Below, in pieces: positions 1 through 10,029 of a stretch of 64,000 bases of DNA. Position numbers and translations under genes: made by a program. Each line of letters begins with the position of its first letter. Position 1 is the first letter of the stretch. Source of the stretch: Owenia fusiformis (taxonomy: Eukaryota > Annelida > Polychaeta > Sabellida > Oweniidae); contig CAIIXF020000005.1 in NCBI GenBank assembly GCA_903813345.2, forward strand, positions 9,181,375 through 9,245,374, read 5' to 3'. The notes beneath the pieces are model-generated. The model searched no databases, was not told the origin of the DNA, and saw only the letters and a list, made by a program, of their open reading frames with translations.

Positions 1-480
1 AGGCCCCTAACAATCTTAAGAGGGCAATAACTACCCCAATATTTACCATCCACATTAATGTGTATAGGTAAGGGTCATTAACAACTTTGTTCGCAGGATT
101 CGTTTGTGCATAGAGAGAAGTGCCCACTTTGAGCATGTTTTGTAAAGGACTGTAGTTTTTGACACAATGAACAGATTATCATCAAACTTTCAGAACGAAA
201 TTCTCATTAAATGAACTAAATAATTCTTAAATTTCAAGGCAAAATATGCAAAATTGACCGAGTAATTCAACTTTCTTACGGTCCTGTTTTTTTTTGGACA
301 CCCTGTACTATATGATTAAGAAAAAGGTGCAAGTTACTTTGTTACATTTGTTATTCTAACTTGGTCTACCTAAATTCCATTTTATTACTCAATCATTTGT
401 TTTGCTTTAACGTGTTCTACTTTGAGCAAGATCATTTCTGTTCTGTTATTATCCCAGTAGGAATATAGAGAAGCCATCCT

Positions 481-581
481 TTCGTCTGTTCATCTGTTTA
501 TTCATTCGTGTGGCCGGGAGATAACTCAAATACCAGTAGACAGATTTGGTTCAAAATTTATAGGGTTATGCCTTACAGGCG
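481..581 (+). repeat. Diverged copy of the CCGT-linked repeat
   Basis: A CTGT/CATT-rich stretch is followed by GGGAGATAACTCAAATACC and a gatttggttcaaaattt-like tail. This matches the GGGCAATAACTCAAATACC segment after the CCGT microsatellite at 43046, so it is an old copy of the same repeat. Confidence 0.5.
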
Positions 582-621
582 TATGACCTCCTCTTGAGAA
601 GGAATATTGATATAGTCTTCA

Positions 622-807
622 AATTTTTTTGTGGATGGTATTTGGCGGTTAGTGTTTGGCATTCAGAGTTTGGTTCAGCATCTGTAACAAATGGCAAGTG
701 GTTGTATTTTAATGACTTTACCCTTTACACTTTTGTAACCATTTACAATTATACCAACCATGTGGTGACATTTTGTTATGTTAATGCCTATGCCTTGTTT
801 TCACCCC
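622..807 (+). repeat. Family B interspersed repeat, copy 1
   Basis: Family B carries the core TGTAACAAATGGCAGGTGGT followed by GACATTTTGCATGTTAATGC and CCTTGTTT, usually preceded by TTTTGTGGATGGTGTT. Here the core is split by about 60 extra bases (about 695-757). All six copies in the window lie on the plus strand. Confidence 0.65.
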
Positions 808-969
808 AGAGAAGGATGTTTACCTATGTTGTACCACTTGGAGATTATTATTGTCACATCTGATTCAAAAGCCAGCAAAAATTTGGCAACTTAAATAAGT
901 TCAATTAGAACTGACTCCAAATGGTTGAAAATATTACCCTTTCCCTCCTTACCACATACTGTACATGTG

Positions 970-1135
970 CAGTAAAACCTGTGTGGAGCCACAAAATGTG
1001 CTCACTGTAGGTAGGTGTTCACTTCAGAGAGGCAATTTCATAAATAAGTCAGTGGAGTATATGTTGTTCACAAGGCACATGTGTTCACTTGACACAAGTG
1101 TTCACTAGACTCAGGTGTTCACTAAGACATGTATA
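970..1135. mobile_element. pogo-like MITE, left part
   Basis: CAGTAAAACCTGTGTGGAGC followed by four GTGTTCACT motifs, the interior signature of the copy at 16400. Confidence 0.4.
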
Positions 1136-1647
1136 ACTGTACATGTTTTGAATTTTGTTTCTCATATTTGGCCTTAATAGATAAATAGATGGCAGCACTT
1201 TACATTATTGCTGGTGTTTAGTAGAGTAATGTGTCAGTCTCAGTCTAATGCACAACCATATTGTCAATATGTCAATTCTCTTGTCAATATAGATGGGGTC
1301 ATTAGCCATTGTTTCCCATCAATGGATAACTGACAAAACATGCAGAATGTAAGCTGGTCAGTGTGGCCAGATTTTAAGGCCATTTTGGATTAATGTTTAG
1401 CTTTCCTATTCTATCATCTGAAAACCTCTCTATTCAAACCTTTTTTCCTGTTCTTGTTATGATTTTAAGATTTTGAATTTATTTTGAGTTTTGCAAGCAC
1501 CTAGTCCTTTTTCCTGATCAACACACAATTAGATAATAATATTGAGCCAAAATCTGCAATGATAAAGAGCAAGAACTCATTAATATTACAATAATACAAA
1601 TAATAAACCAAGTAAATTAAACTTGCCTTAATAATGATTCACTCTAC

Positions 1648-1775
1648 AGGCTCATAGCCACCTTTTGCAAAGGGCGGAGGTCACTTTTTAAAAAATTCCA
1701 GGGGATTGGTTTTTGACAATTTTGGCACCAAATATGCTTGAAATATGCTCAGAATGGTGAAAAAACTACATGATA
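1648..1775. mobile_element. hAT-like MITE fragment (family D)
   Basis: Starts CAGGCTCATAGCCACC and carries GCTCAGAATGGTGAAAAA, the reverse of a TTTTTCACCATTNTGAGC core found in several family D copies. Only one end remains. Confidence 0.45.
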
Positions 1776-1886
1776 TTGAAAACATCAATGTTCAATGTAT
1801 GGTACATACTTTGTCAAAAAGGAAAGTTATGATATGAAGAGGTATGGTATACTCATTTTGGGATGCATCGCTATTTAGAGACAATT

Positions 1887-1966
1887 TACCCTTTGCATTC
1901 ATTCGACTTCGCTTCTTAAAAGAGAGCTTCATCTTCAGCTCATAACTAGACTCTGCACGCAAGGTA
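1887..1966 (-). mobile_element. Family A MITE, short form, with 9-bp target duplication
   Basis: An 80-bp element with TACCCT and AGGTA ends. Flanks GAGACAATT (1878-1886) and GAGATCATT (1967-1975) agree at 7 of 9 bases. Inside are AAGAGAGCTTCATCTTCAGC and TAACTAGACTCTGCACGC, shared by the family. Confidence 0.75.
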
Positions 1967-1969
1967 GAG

Positions 1970-4430
1970 ATCATTAGAAGTGGAGCATGCAATCCGACAT
2001 GTGTATCTTTTTAATCAGTATTGATAGTTCTGTTTTTTCAACTTGTACACTTGAGACTCTTAGATTGCTCAGTTTGAGTGCTACTAAAGAAAGACTGATG
2101 CGGCAATAATTAGCATCGGGATTTGTATTCCCATTTGCTGTAGATGGGCTTGCACTTAACAAGAGCCTCATATTTTGAGGTGTTATCTAAGTTGCTCTGG
2201 TCATATCTAATTCTTCTGCCAGTGATTTTGGTACCAAGTCAAGAAAAACTTGCAAATGTTTATATAGTGGAGGTAATCTCAACATAAAGGTAAGACAATC
2301 TAAAGCCTAGATGGTAGAAGTGATAACTGTATGTGAAACTCTCTTTTAAGGTAAATTAAAGGTAATGTAATGTCAGTTAGCAGTTAGTATAATTGCAATG
2401 CCTAGAATCAGTATCAACATATAGATTAAGCTAGTTCCTCACTTAAACATATTTTTTTCACTTTAACAAAATGTTTTGTGGCTCAAAGTGAAAGGTAGGA
2501 GAATATTTTAGAATTATTGAACAGTAAAGGAAGTTTATGCATATTGGAAATATTTTATAAAAATTAATAAGGCTAAAAATGTGTTTGTAATATGTAACAA
2601 AAAAATGCTGCCTCGCACAAAAAACTCTCGGATGATCTTTTAAAAATCCTTGATTTTGTTTATGAAATTTTGAGATGTATCTTTTCAATATTTGTGAATT
2701 TTATTCTTCCAAATGTTACCCTTTGTTTTTTCTGAACCCATAAATCTGTTTTGCTGAATAAATGGATATGCTTTTTTAGGTCACACACTTGTTTTTAGTA
2801 AGGCAACAGGGTTTGGTTAAATCTATTGTGCAGATGAGGAAGGGATAGGGGGGTGGTCGAGAGAGTTAGTGCAGAAGCTTTTTTATCTTTTGAGTTACCA
2901 AATCGATCTGTTTTTTGCTGACCGCTTAGCAGATTGAGTTAATTGCTGTAAAATACTTGTTATCTCCAGAACAGGTTTTTTGCAGATAAACAGATGGTTT
3001 GATTCTAAAGCACATTACCAGAACAAAAACTGTAGAAATTGGTAACAGAAGTTCCTTTTGAATGTTTCTAATACATTTTTGTTTGAGATTTCTTTAAAAT
3101 AATCTGTACTGCTGTGACTGTTTTGTGCTTATTTTTCTCTGGTTGTGTGCTATTAATTTCTACCCAGCAGGTTCTCAAAGCTGAACTGAAAAAAAATCAT
3201 GATGTGTCTTGAAAAGTTAAAGCCAGTAGTGCTTTTTGTAAATACTGGTCATCTTCGATTCTTGACATACATGGTTCTCATAACCCCTTCCTACCTCTTA
3301 TTCTCGATCTTTCCAAACATGTATGTTACTTGGAGACCCTTATAGAAGGATGGGTGGGGAGAACCACAGATTTGATACAACATTATTATTATATAGTACT
3401 TTGAAACACTTATTTTTAATTAAGTAGAATTTGGAAAATGATAATGTCTGTCTGGCAAATGTTTGTTTGTTAAGAATATAGGTGAGAGGAGAATATCTTG
3501 TAAATCAGATAAATACATTCTAGAAATAAAGCAGACAGATATGAACAGTTACATAAACATCAACCACATTCTTCTCTCTTTAGATATTACAGAAATACTG
3601 TAAAACATGAATTCATGGCTGAGTTGAGTTTTGAAAATTCACTCACAGTATTTCAAATGCTCCATGCTTTCTTATTATGGGATAACTTGTGTGATAGTTT
3701 CAAACTTAATCATAATTTAACTTAACTAATTTATAATATATACCAAGTCAAAGATCTTTAATTAAACACGTTTTTGAGATAATCTGGCGGAAATTGACTA
3801 TAAACAGCATCAAAGATAAAAGTTTTTTTAGTTTTTATATTTCACACGTATCATTAAAAGATTTTTATTATTTCTTTATTTTCATATTTTCCTGTGATGA
3901 TCTTCAACCTGGCACATGCTTGATGATACAACCCCCACATCTTTGGAACTACATGACCTTTGTTGGATGTTTTACACCAGGTATGTAACATTTTTATACC
4001 TTTTTACTTTTTTACTTTTACTTGTCTTACTTGTTGTGGTTTTCTTGGACCTACACATTCTGCATAATTGCTGAGCACACTAAATTATTGTCAATCTCAT
4101 AGCTTTAGATCATTTCCTAACCATTTTCAGTGGTAATACAATGTACATGACTAGTTTTATTTTTGTTTCTAAATGATGAAGAGCATCACATAATTAGGAG
4201 AAATAAGTTTTTTGTAGACATTTCAGGACAGATATATATAGTAATACATATAACTTGAAACAAACATAACATTTTACTAGAATTAGAATTCAATTAAAAA
4301 CCTTAGATTCTTGAACTAGGGTCATCAGTACCATACCACATCCGGCCTGTTAAGGAGAGGGTGAGGGGCGCAGAGTATGACAAAGCACCTCTTCTATTTT
4401 CCTTTCCTTTTGTTCACCAAAAAATTTCTT
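1970..4430. other. Non-coding stretch
   Basis: AT-rich DNA with no supported gene. A donor-like CACCAG/GTATGT at 3979 follows a short open frame with no acceptor, so it was not called. Confidence 0.5.
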
Positions 4431-4440
4431 TTTTTTATCA

Positions 4441-4530
4441 GCGTTTGGCAGCTGGTGGTCTACGGTTGTCATTAAGCATTTGTAACAAATGGCAGGTGGT
4501 GACATTTTGCATGTTAGTGCCTTGTTTGCC
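4441..4530 (+). repeat. Family B interspersed repeat, copy 2
   Basis: Nearly intact core TGTAACAAATGGCAGGTGGT and GACATTTTGCATGTTAGTGC. A family C element begins ten bases downstream. Confidence 0.7.
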
Positions 4531-4539
4531 ATACTGACT

Positions 4540-4626
4540 AGTCTTACATCAAGATCCCTCCCCCTTATCTGCCTCATCTCCAGAGGTGAGGTGAAGTAAT
4601 AGGGGAGGTGGGTCACAAGGGCTTGT
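4540..4626. mobile_element. Family C palindromic MITE
   Basis: Self-complementary element of 85-110 bp: left arm AGTCTTRCATCAAG then a C-rich run and CCTCTCC-like turn, right arm GAGGTGAAGTA, a G-rich run, GGGTCACAAGGGCTTG. Here AGTCTTACATCAAG and GGTCACAAGGGCTTGT are clear. Confidence 0.6.
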
Positions 4627-4639
4627 TCTTTTGCTAGGA

Positions 4640-5228
4640 AAAACTGCAAGAGCACCTATATCTAAAAGAAAAATTTCAGGCAGGTTTATTTGTTAATTAC
4701 CATGTAGAGAATGACAGGTGTAGCAACTGAGACATCCTTGGGGTTAATTAGAATATACAAATGTTATGGTTTTACCTGGTCAGTCTCTCTTTGCTAGGAG
4801 ATATAGGATTCAACCAAGGACTCATCATTCTACGTCTCTATCAAAAGCTGTCCATTACAAGGGAAAGAACAGACTGTAGATTCATCAATGAGGCTCATCA
4901 GTTTTAAGCACCTCTGTTGGGTATTTTAGGATATAACTATTGTTCCAATTAACGAACTTCACTAATCAACCTAGCATTGATTCAAATGGGCATTCTATTC
5001 TATTTCTTTAAATCTATGGTACAACTTGGTGTCTTCAGGGAAAGCTTTTTTCTTTATTGATGTTCTGACTTAAGTTGTCTATGGACTGTCAGGATTTTCT
5101 TTTTTAAGTCAGCTAAACCACATTTTTGTAACTACAAAATAGCCAACAAAACATAAGATATAGTTGAAATAGTAATGCCTTGTGGCGAGGACGATCGAGG
5201 CTAAAGAAGAGAGAATGTGAACAAATAC
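4640..5228. other. 3' flank of the DIRS element
   Basis: Holds no gene. The element's 3' terminal repeat should lie here but is not recognisable from this copy alone. Confidence 0.4.
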
Positions 5229-6278
5229 TCACAGTCCAAGACTTAAAGTAACGCTTAACCTTTGTTTGATATCACTTTCTATGTAGCCATCTTTGGCCGT
5301 TTCACTTCTCCATCTGCCATGAGCTTTGAATAAGCGATCTGGGACACCATTGTTAGCTGCGACGCTAGCGCCACCCGCTCTTAAAGAATGCAACCCAAAG
5401 TTAGAGCTATCTACTCCAATTTCTTTCAAAGCGAACTTAAACATATCCCTACAAGTAGTATAACTGAGAGGCTTAGTGTTTTCTCTAAGTTGATGTTTGC
5501 CTTTTGATTTACAATACGACAGACCTCCGAAGATAAAACTTTCTGAACTGGTTGCGACTTCCAATGCGTTCATATAACGCAATAACAAAGCGTAAGGACA
5601 TGTTTCGTTGTTGGTCCTTGCTATCAAAACATTAGCTCCATTACGGTAGCAATCTGTTTTTGATTTTTGTATGAAAACATCTAAGAATGAATCCTTGAAA
5701 ACAAAGTCTGAACATCTAAGTCTAGAAACCTCATCAAATCTTAGAAAGGCAGCGAAACTTATTACAATGAAAGTTGCCGTTCTCAAATCTGAAATCGATG
5801 AGCTCTCCTTAGCAAATCTATGCACGATTTTTTCTATCATTTCAACTGTTATAGGTGCTTTCTTTGAAATTTTGCTATGCTTTTGACGTGAGGCACCTTC
5901 TGTAATAATTTTAATGAGTTGATGCTCACAGGAATTAGGCAAACATGCTAAATTGTGTGCCCAAGCTATACTGTATTTAGCAGCAATAATTTGACTGTAG
6001 CTGTAAGAAGTTTGCCAGATACTCAACAAATAAATGGAAACGTGAATATGATTTGCTGGTAAAGCGTGAAAAGTAAGCCCGTAGCACCAGTTTTTAAAAC
6101 GTTCAAAACCTGACTTGTACTTTGTAAGTGTCTTGTTTTCTCTGCTCTTAAAGGCCAAATCCATCATTTCGACGGGAACGCCCTTCAAAGTGTCATTACT
6201 ACTGCAAACGTCTTTCACTTGCGTCCATGTTTCGCTGCTGAAGATATCTACATCTTGAACTGAAAGTAAAGGAAACAT
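5229..6278 (-). CDS. Tyrosine recombinase of the DIRS element
   Basis: Integrates the circular DNA copy without target duplication, in place of a retroviral integrase. The 349-residue frame starts at an ATG (6278). Residues about 45-130 fit the N-terminal core-binding domain; about 140-345 are the catalytic domain. Catalytic residues can be seen: Arg180 in AAFLRFDEVSRL, a Lys near 205-207 in IQKSKTD, His297 and Arg300 in LHSLRAGGAS, His320 in KAHGRWRS, and Tyr332 in DGYIESD. All tetrad positions are present and the frame has no stop, so this is the best preserved part of the element. It is read in the same direction as pol and separated from it by 94 bases. Good-looking splice-like sites flank the frame (see findings). 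Confidence 0.95.
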   Translation of the reverse strand: MFPLLSVQDVDIFSSETWTQVKDVCSSNDTLKGVPVEMMDLAFKSRENKTLTKYKSGFERFKNWCYGLTFHALPANHIHVSIYLLSIWQTSYSYSQIIAAKYSIAWAHNLACLPNSCEHQLIKIITEGASRQKHSKISKKAPITVEMIEKIVHRFAKESSSISDLRTATFIVISFAAFLRFDEVSRLRCSDFVFKDSFLDVFIQKSKTDCYRNGANVLIARTNNETCPYALLLRYMNALEVATSSESFIFGGLSYCKSKGKHQLRENTKPLSYTTCRDMFKFALKEIGVDSSNFGLHSLRAGGASVAANNGVPDRLFKAHGRWRSETAKDGYIESDIKQRLSVTLSLGL

Positions 6279-6372
6279 CGAATATTTTAAAAGCTATACA
6301 GATTCACTCACATACAACTGTACCGAGATATGTCCACATTACATATTGTTCACTGATCCTCTGAGATCTTAA

Positions 6373-7476
6373 TCAGTCATGACTGATCCTTAAAGCGAGC
6401 AGCTCGCTTGAAAATCCCTGTGGATTATTAAAGATACAGTTTTTCTGTGAGCCAGTAACAAAATAATGACCACCGCGTGGAAATTCTATCACCTGTTTTA
6501 TGCATGGGTGATAACGTATACCATCATGAATCAATGGCCAATACACAGCCGATTTCCACTTTGGCACAACCAGAGTACCCTTTGCTCTCTGTTGGACTAT
6601 ATACCTGAATGTTTTAGCTACCATGCAGCATGGTGGTACAAACCAATTGTTGTGAAGCTTCCAGCTTTGTGTGAATGCATCTGCTGCTTGTGCTTCGGGA
6701 CTGAAATATCTTGAATTGAAACATGGCAACTTGCTGTTATGTACATTTGCGAAACGATCTATAGTAAATGGACCCCAAAGTGCATTCAAATAATTGAAAA
6801 CATTCCAAGTAATACACCAGTCATCAAAGTCTGTGATCTTACTGATCTCATCTGCCCTTTCATTCAGATTTCTGGGTATCCACTCTATACTCACTTGTAC
6901 ATTTCGCATTTTGCACACTTGATGAATGCACAATGCAATGCTCTGAAGTTCTTCCTTCATGCTACCCTTTTGAATTATAGATGCGACATTTTTATTATCA
7001 GTAAACCACTTGATGTTTTGATTTTGAAGAAGATGGATTAATGATAACAAAGTGTTCAAAACTGCCATGAGCTCCCTCCAAGTACTGCTCTTTCTAGCTT
7101 GACCTGGTGTCCACAGATTGTGACACACTTGATTTTCAAAGTTGACTACGTACCCACCATAGCCTGTATTGCTAGCATCTGAGTAAACTACCTTAGAATG
7201 TTTATCATCTCTCTCAAGTGACATACCATTGTATTTTCTGAGATTATCTATCCAAAATTCTAATTCTGCCCTAGCATTGTTTGGTAACCTAATAAGTACA
7301 TCCCAGTTTGATTTGCATGCTATAACAACTTGCAGTGATCTTGTTTTCAACAGACACAAGTCGCCTACTGCGTGTCTTAAAGCTACCAGTTTACCTACTA
7401 CTGCTGCAACGAATCTCGCTGTAGTACAATTTGCATGCTTTAATAGACTACCTACCCTTTCCAGCACATCTAACAG
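6373..7476 (-). CDS. Pol continuation: RNase H and C-terminal domain of the DIRS element
   Basis: This continues the RT frame directly after the TAA at 7477-7479. RNase H, which removes the RNA strand of the hybrid, shows its four acidic residues in YSDAS, WRELMAV, FTDNKNV and RADEISK. A downstream block with DRFANVHN, FNSRYFSPEAQAADAF, NNWFVPP and GTLVVPKW is a conserved tail that I associate with DIRS/Ngaro-like Pol proteins; its function is not known to me. The part after the TAA has no upstream ATG of its own in frame before the conserved region, so without readthrough the RNase H would not be made. The frame ends at TGA 6373-6375, 94 bases before the recombinase ATG. Confidence 0.92.
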   Translation of the reverse strand: MLDVLERVGSLLKHANCTTARFVAAVVGKLVALRHAVGDLCLLKTRSLQVVIACKSNWDVLIRLPNNARAELEFWIDNLRKYNGMSLERDDKHSKVVYSDASNTGYGGYVVNFENQVCHNLWTPGQARKSSTWRELMAVLNTLLSLIHLLQNQNIKWFTDNKNVASIIQKGSMKEELQSIALCIHQVCKMRNVQVSIEWIPRNLNERADEISKITDFDDWCITWNVFNYLNALWGPFTIDRFANVHNSKLPCFNSRYFSPEAQAADAFTQSWKLHNNWFVPPCCMVAKTFRYIVQQRAKGTLVVPKWKSAVYWPLIHDGIRYHPCIKQVIEFPRGGHYFVTGSQKNCIFNNPQGFSSELLALRISHD

Positions 7477-8328
7477 TTATTTCTCTGGAACTTTGATATT
7501 TCCTTCCATCAAATCGATGTCAAAACCCAACCATTTTTGTCTTTGACTTGGTTCCCATCTGGATTTTTTATCATTTGGGATAAACCCGGCTTTAACCAAA
7601 GTTGTTCTTACCAGTTCTGACTGTATTTCGCATTGAGCTTTATCTACATTAAAGCCAACGGCATCATCCAAGAACGCCACAATTTTCAAGCCCTTTCCCC
7701 TCCAATGCTTGATTAGTTGTCTAACAACCTTAGTAAAGATATGACCCCCCGTTGAGATTCCAAAGGGTAAAACATTGAATTCCCAATAACGTTGTACACC
7801 ATCTATTACCCAAGAGAACCCAAGGTATTTTTGATGAACTGGCAAAATATCAATGTGGTGGTGGCCGGATTTTATGTCAAATACAAACATGTATCCCCCT
7901 GGTAACAAATACTCTTTTGCCACCGACAGATCTTCAAATTTAATTCTATCCAATTTGACAAAGGGATTAACATGTCTGAGATCAAGGACTAATCTATTCT
8001 TTTCTGAACCTAATGCTACTGTAAGTGGGTTAACAACATGGGAAGGACTGTATACCTCTGTTATACACCCTTCTTCCAAAAGTTTTTGTATTGACTCTGT
8101 TACAAATTCTTTGTTTTTTAAAGCAGACTGGTTATTCTTAAGAAAAATTCTAGGTGGTTCCTTATCTAACGGAGTGATATAACCATTTTTAATGGTGTTT
8201 ACTACAAAATCTGAGGCTCCTATTTCTGACCAAAAGTCAACATGATTTTTCAAACTACCTTTAACAGAAATGCCAGAATGCTTACTTAACTTTGAGTCTT
8301 TAGCTGTTCTGGTTTTGGTTGCTTCCAT
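7477..8328 (-). CDS. Pol, reverse transcriptase part of the DIRS element
   Basis: RNA-dependent DNA polymerase that would copy the element RNA. The first ATG of this frame is at 8328; the frame is also open upstream to 8382, overlapping gag. RT motifs appear in order: NRLVLDLRHVN (fingers), FDIKSGHHHI (motif A, catalytic Asp), LPFGISTGG (motif B) and FLDD (motif C, two catalytic Asp). FLDD matches other DIRS-order RTs rather than the YXDD common elsewhere. The frame ends at a TAA (7477-7479), but the same frame continues without shift into the thumb/connection region and RNase H, so this is an interrupted pol and not a separate gene. The stop is either a late inactivating mutation or a readthrough site. 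Confidence 0.93.
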   Translation of the reverse strand: MEATKTRTAKDSKLSKHSGISVKGSLKNHVDFWSEIGASDFVVNTIKNGYITPLDKEPPRIFLKNNQSALKNKEFVTESIQKLLEEGCITEVYSPSHVVNPLTVALGSEKNRLVLDLRHVNPFVKLDRIKFEDLSVAKEYLLPGGYMFVFDIKSGHHHIDILPVHQKYLGFSWVIDGVQRYWEFNVLPFGISTGGHIFTKVVRQLIKHWRGKGLKIVAFLDDAVGFNVDKAQCEIQSELVRTTLVKAGFIPNDKKSRWEPSQRQKWLGFDIDLMEGNIKVPEK

Positions 8329-8903
8329 TTTGGTATTGCTGCGTGAACTGCTGTTGCTGTTGCTGCTTGGACCAGCACTCACGGGCCCAGTGCCCGACGG
8401 ACCCGCAGTTCCGGCAAATGTCGTTGCCTCTGGAGTTCGATGTTCCGGCTTGTTGAGTGTTGGGCCATGAGCGCTGTTGACCCTGTTGCCACTGCCACCT
8501 GTTGCCAGTATTGGGTTGGCGACTTCTATCTTGCCTGAAATTAAAGCTTGAAGCGCCAGAATTGTGAAACCTAGTATTTCTAACGCTTATTTTGCGTTCC
8601 GTGTTTAGAATCATCAGCAATTTTGATACATTTATTTCGATATGTAATAAGTTTCATACCTTCGTCCAGCTTTGCTAGTACTTCTGGGTGAGAGTCCCCC
8701 AACATATCGGAAGCGTCTTTGATGGCGTCGAGAACTTCGTTGTTGAATTCAAACTGTTTTTGGTGTCCCTTTTTGGACATGACAGGTTCAGTCTTTGCCT
8801 TTTTGGCGACCTTCTTTGTATCATCTAGCAATTCTCTCTTGTAATTTGCCAATTTATTATCTAAAACACTTTCTAAAAGAGTTTTTATATCGTCTCTGTC
8901 CAT
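8300..8903 (-). CDS. Gag-like protein of the DIRS element, with zinc knuckle; frame broken once
   Basis: Nucleocapsid-like protein expected to bind element RNA. The first ATG is at 8903 and starts a 107-residue charged segment with Lys-rich KKVAKKAK. That frame stops at 8580. The +1 frame takes over within 8580-8620 and runs to 8300 through a Gln/Asn/Ser-rich stretch with one CCHC knuckle of spacing C-X2-C-X4-H-X4-C (CRNCGSVGHWAREC). The two frames read as one protein, so either a one-base indel or a programmed +1 shift lies near 8600. No obvious slippery heptamer was seen. The 3' end overlaps the start of the reverse transcriptase frame, a usual gag-pol arrangement in this order. Confidence 0.8.
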
Positions 8904-9920
8904 GTTGTAAGTTGTGCTACTTATTTCGTACACGTGGCAAGATTTTAAAAGTAAATTGTTGGTCGTCCACTCGCTTAGCTGAGAATGACCTTACCTATTC
9001 ATTACGTACTTATCCCTAATATCTATACACTCAACAGAATCAACGAACCATGAAACGTACAAACCCCCCTTACAACTTGGTACGCATAAAAACAAAAATC
9101 TCGTCTCCCGCAAATCTTAAAGTAATTTTCTCACTAATTCGTACCTCAAACGTTAGAAAAATTATTTCTAATTGCCCCCTTTTGTTGTTCTGGCAACAGC
9201 ATCTTGCACAGGTGATTGACTTGACATTTTGCCTACTGGGTTTGCTGAAACAGGAGTGCAATAGATTGAAATAGCAGGTATTCATGCTCTTTATGATATC
9301 AAAGGTAAATGTTACACAAATACAAGGAATCTAAAAATGTAAACATGGTATGCTGTTATGAAGATCTGAACTTTGTAAGATATACAAGTTGGGCCAAAAA
9401 ACCTATACCCAAATTTGGCAGATTGAAAATATAATGCATTTATTTTTGGCTCACGGGAAATTTGGGGGGGGGTTTGCCTTCAATGCCTGGTTGCTAGAAG
9501 CGATGCCATCAACTTGAGCGAGATCAAATATATTCACTGTGTGATTTTTTTATAAGGCAAATGCTAATGGATCATTAATGATTCGTGAAGTTTACCTGGA
9601 CCAAGTGCATACCTTATCAATCATCAGCTATCACATCAGTCAACCCAGAATGATTGTTCAGGTTACTATAACCTTATTTGATAAAACATGGTGTGGCTAC
9701 TGGCATTGCACAGTATTGACTGGTAGGTTTGGGCACATAGCGAAATTTAATGTTCCAGTTATTTAATGATCCAGCTTTGGATCACCATTCTGATGTTCAT
9801 CGGATCTCTCGCTGTAGAGAATGCTTGGCTTACCACAATGAGGAACCCATCAAACATTAGATGCAAGAATCCCCCCTTTAGACCTTTCGCATCAGACCTT
9901 CTCTCCTAATGCTGGGGTTG
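8904..9920. other. 5' flank of the DIRS element and unclassified DNA
   Basis: The 5' terminal repeat should lie within the first few hundred bases; 8940-9200 is slightly GC-richer than further out. No gene is seen. Confidence 0.4.
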
Positions 9921-9924
9921 CTGG

Positions 9925-10013
9925 GGTTGCATCAAGGGGAACCCCCCCCCCCCCACTTCACTACTTCACTTGAGGTATATGAGGGTCACAGGGGCTCGAA
10001 ACAAGACTATCTT
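9925..10013. mobile_element. Family C palindromic MITE
   Basis: TTGCATCAAGGGGAACC, a run of 13 C, then GGGTCACAGGGGCTCGAAAC and AAGAC. Confidence 0.5.
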
Positions 10014-10029
10014 AATAAGAATGAGATGC

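Larger units (their letters stand above)
5229..8903 (-). mobile_element. DIRS-order (tyrosine recombinase) retrotransposon, coding core
   Basis: On the minus strand four coding blocks follow in order: gag-like with a zinc knuckle, reverse transcriptase, RNase H with a C-terminal extension, and tyrosine recombinase. A recombinase in place of a DDE integrase, with no protease or integrase between, is the hallmark of DIRS-order elements (DIRS, Ngaro, PAT). The core is about 3.7 kb. I could not find the terminal repeats: neither inverted ends (DIRS type) nor split direct repeats (Ngaro type) are evident in 4900-5228 or 8904-9290, so the family within the order is open and the true ends lie outside these coordinates. 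Only two clear lesions are seen, a TAA between RT and RNase H and a frame break in gag, so the copy is young. Confidence 0.93.

Noticed and set aside
594-863. Open frame of 89 codons on the plus strand
   Set aside because: Starts at TTG and runs through a family B repeat; no codon bias or domain.
3794-3988. Frame ending in GTCLMIQPPHLWNYMTFVGC before a GTATGT donor
   Set aside because: Protein-like at its end, but no AG acceptor exists between 3860 and the donor, and no start context supports a first exon.
5671-7546. Several plus-strand frames opposite the DIRS element
   Set aside because: Antisense shadows of the RNase H and recombinase frames.
8270-8470. Leu-rich plus-strand frame
   Set aside because: Antisense image of the Gln/Asn/Ser-rich gag segment.
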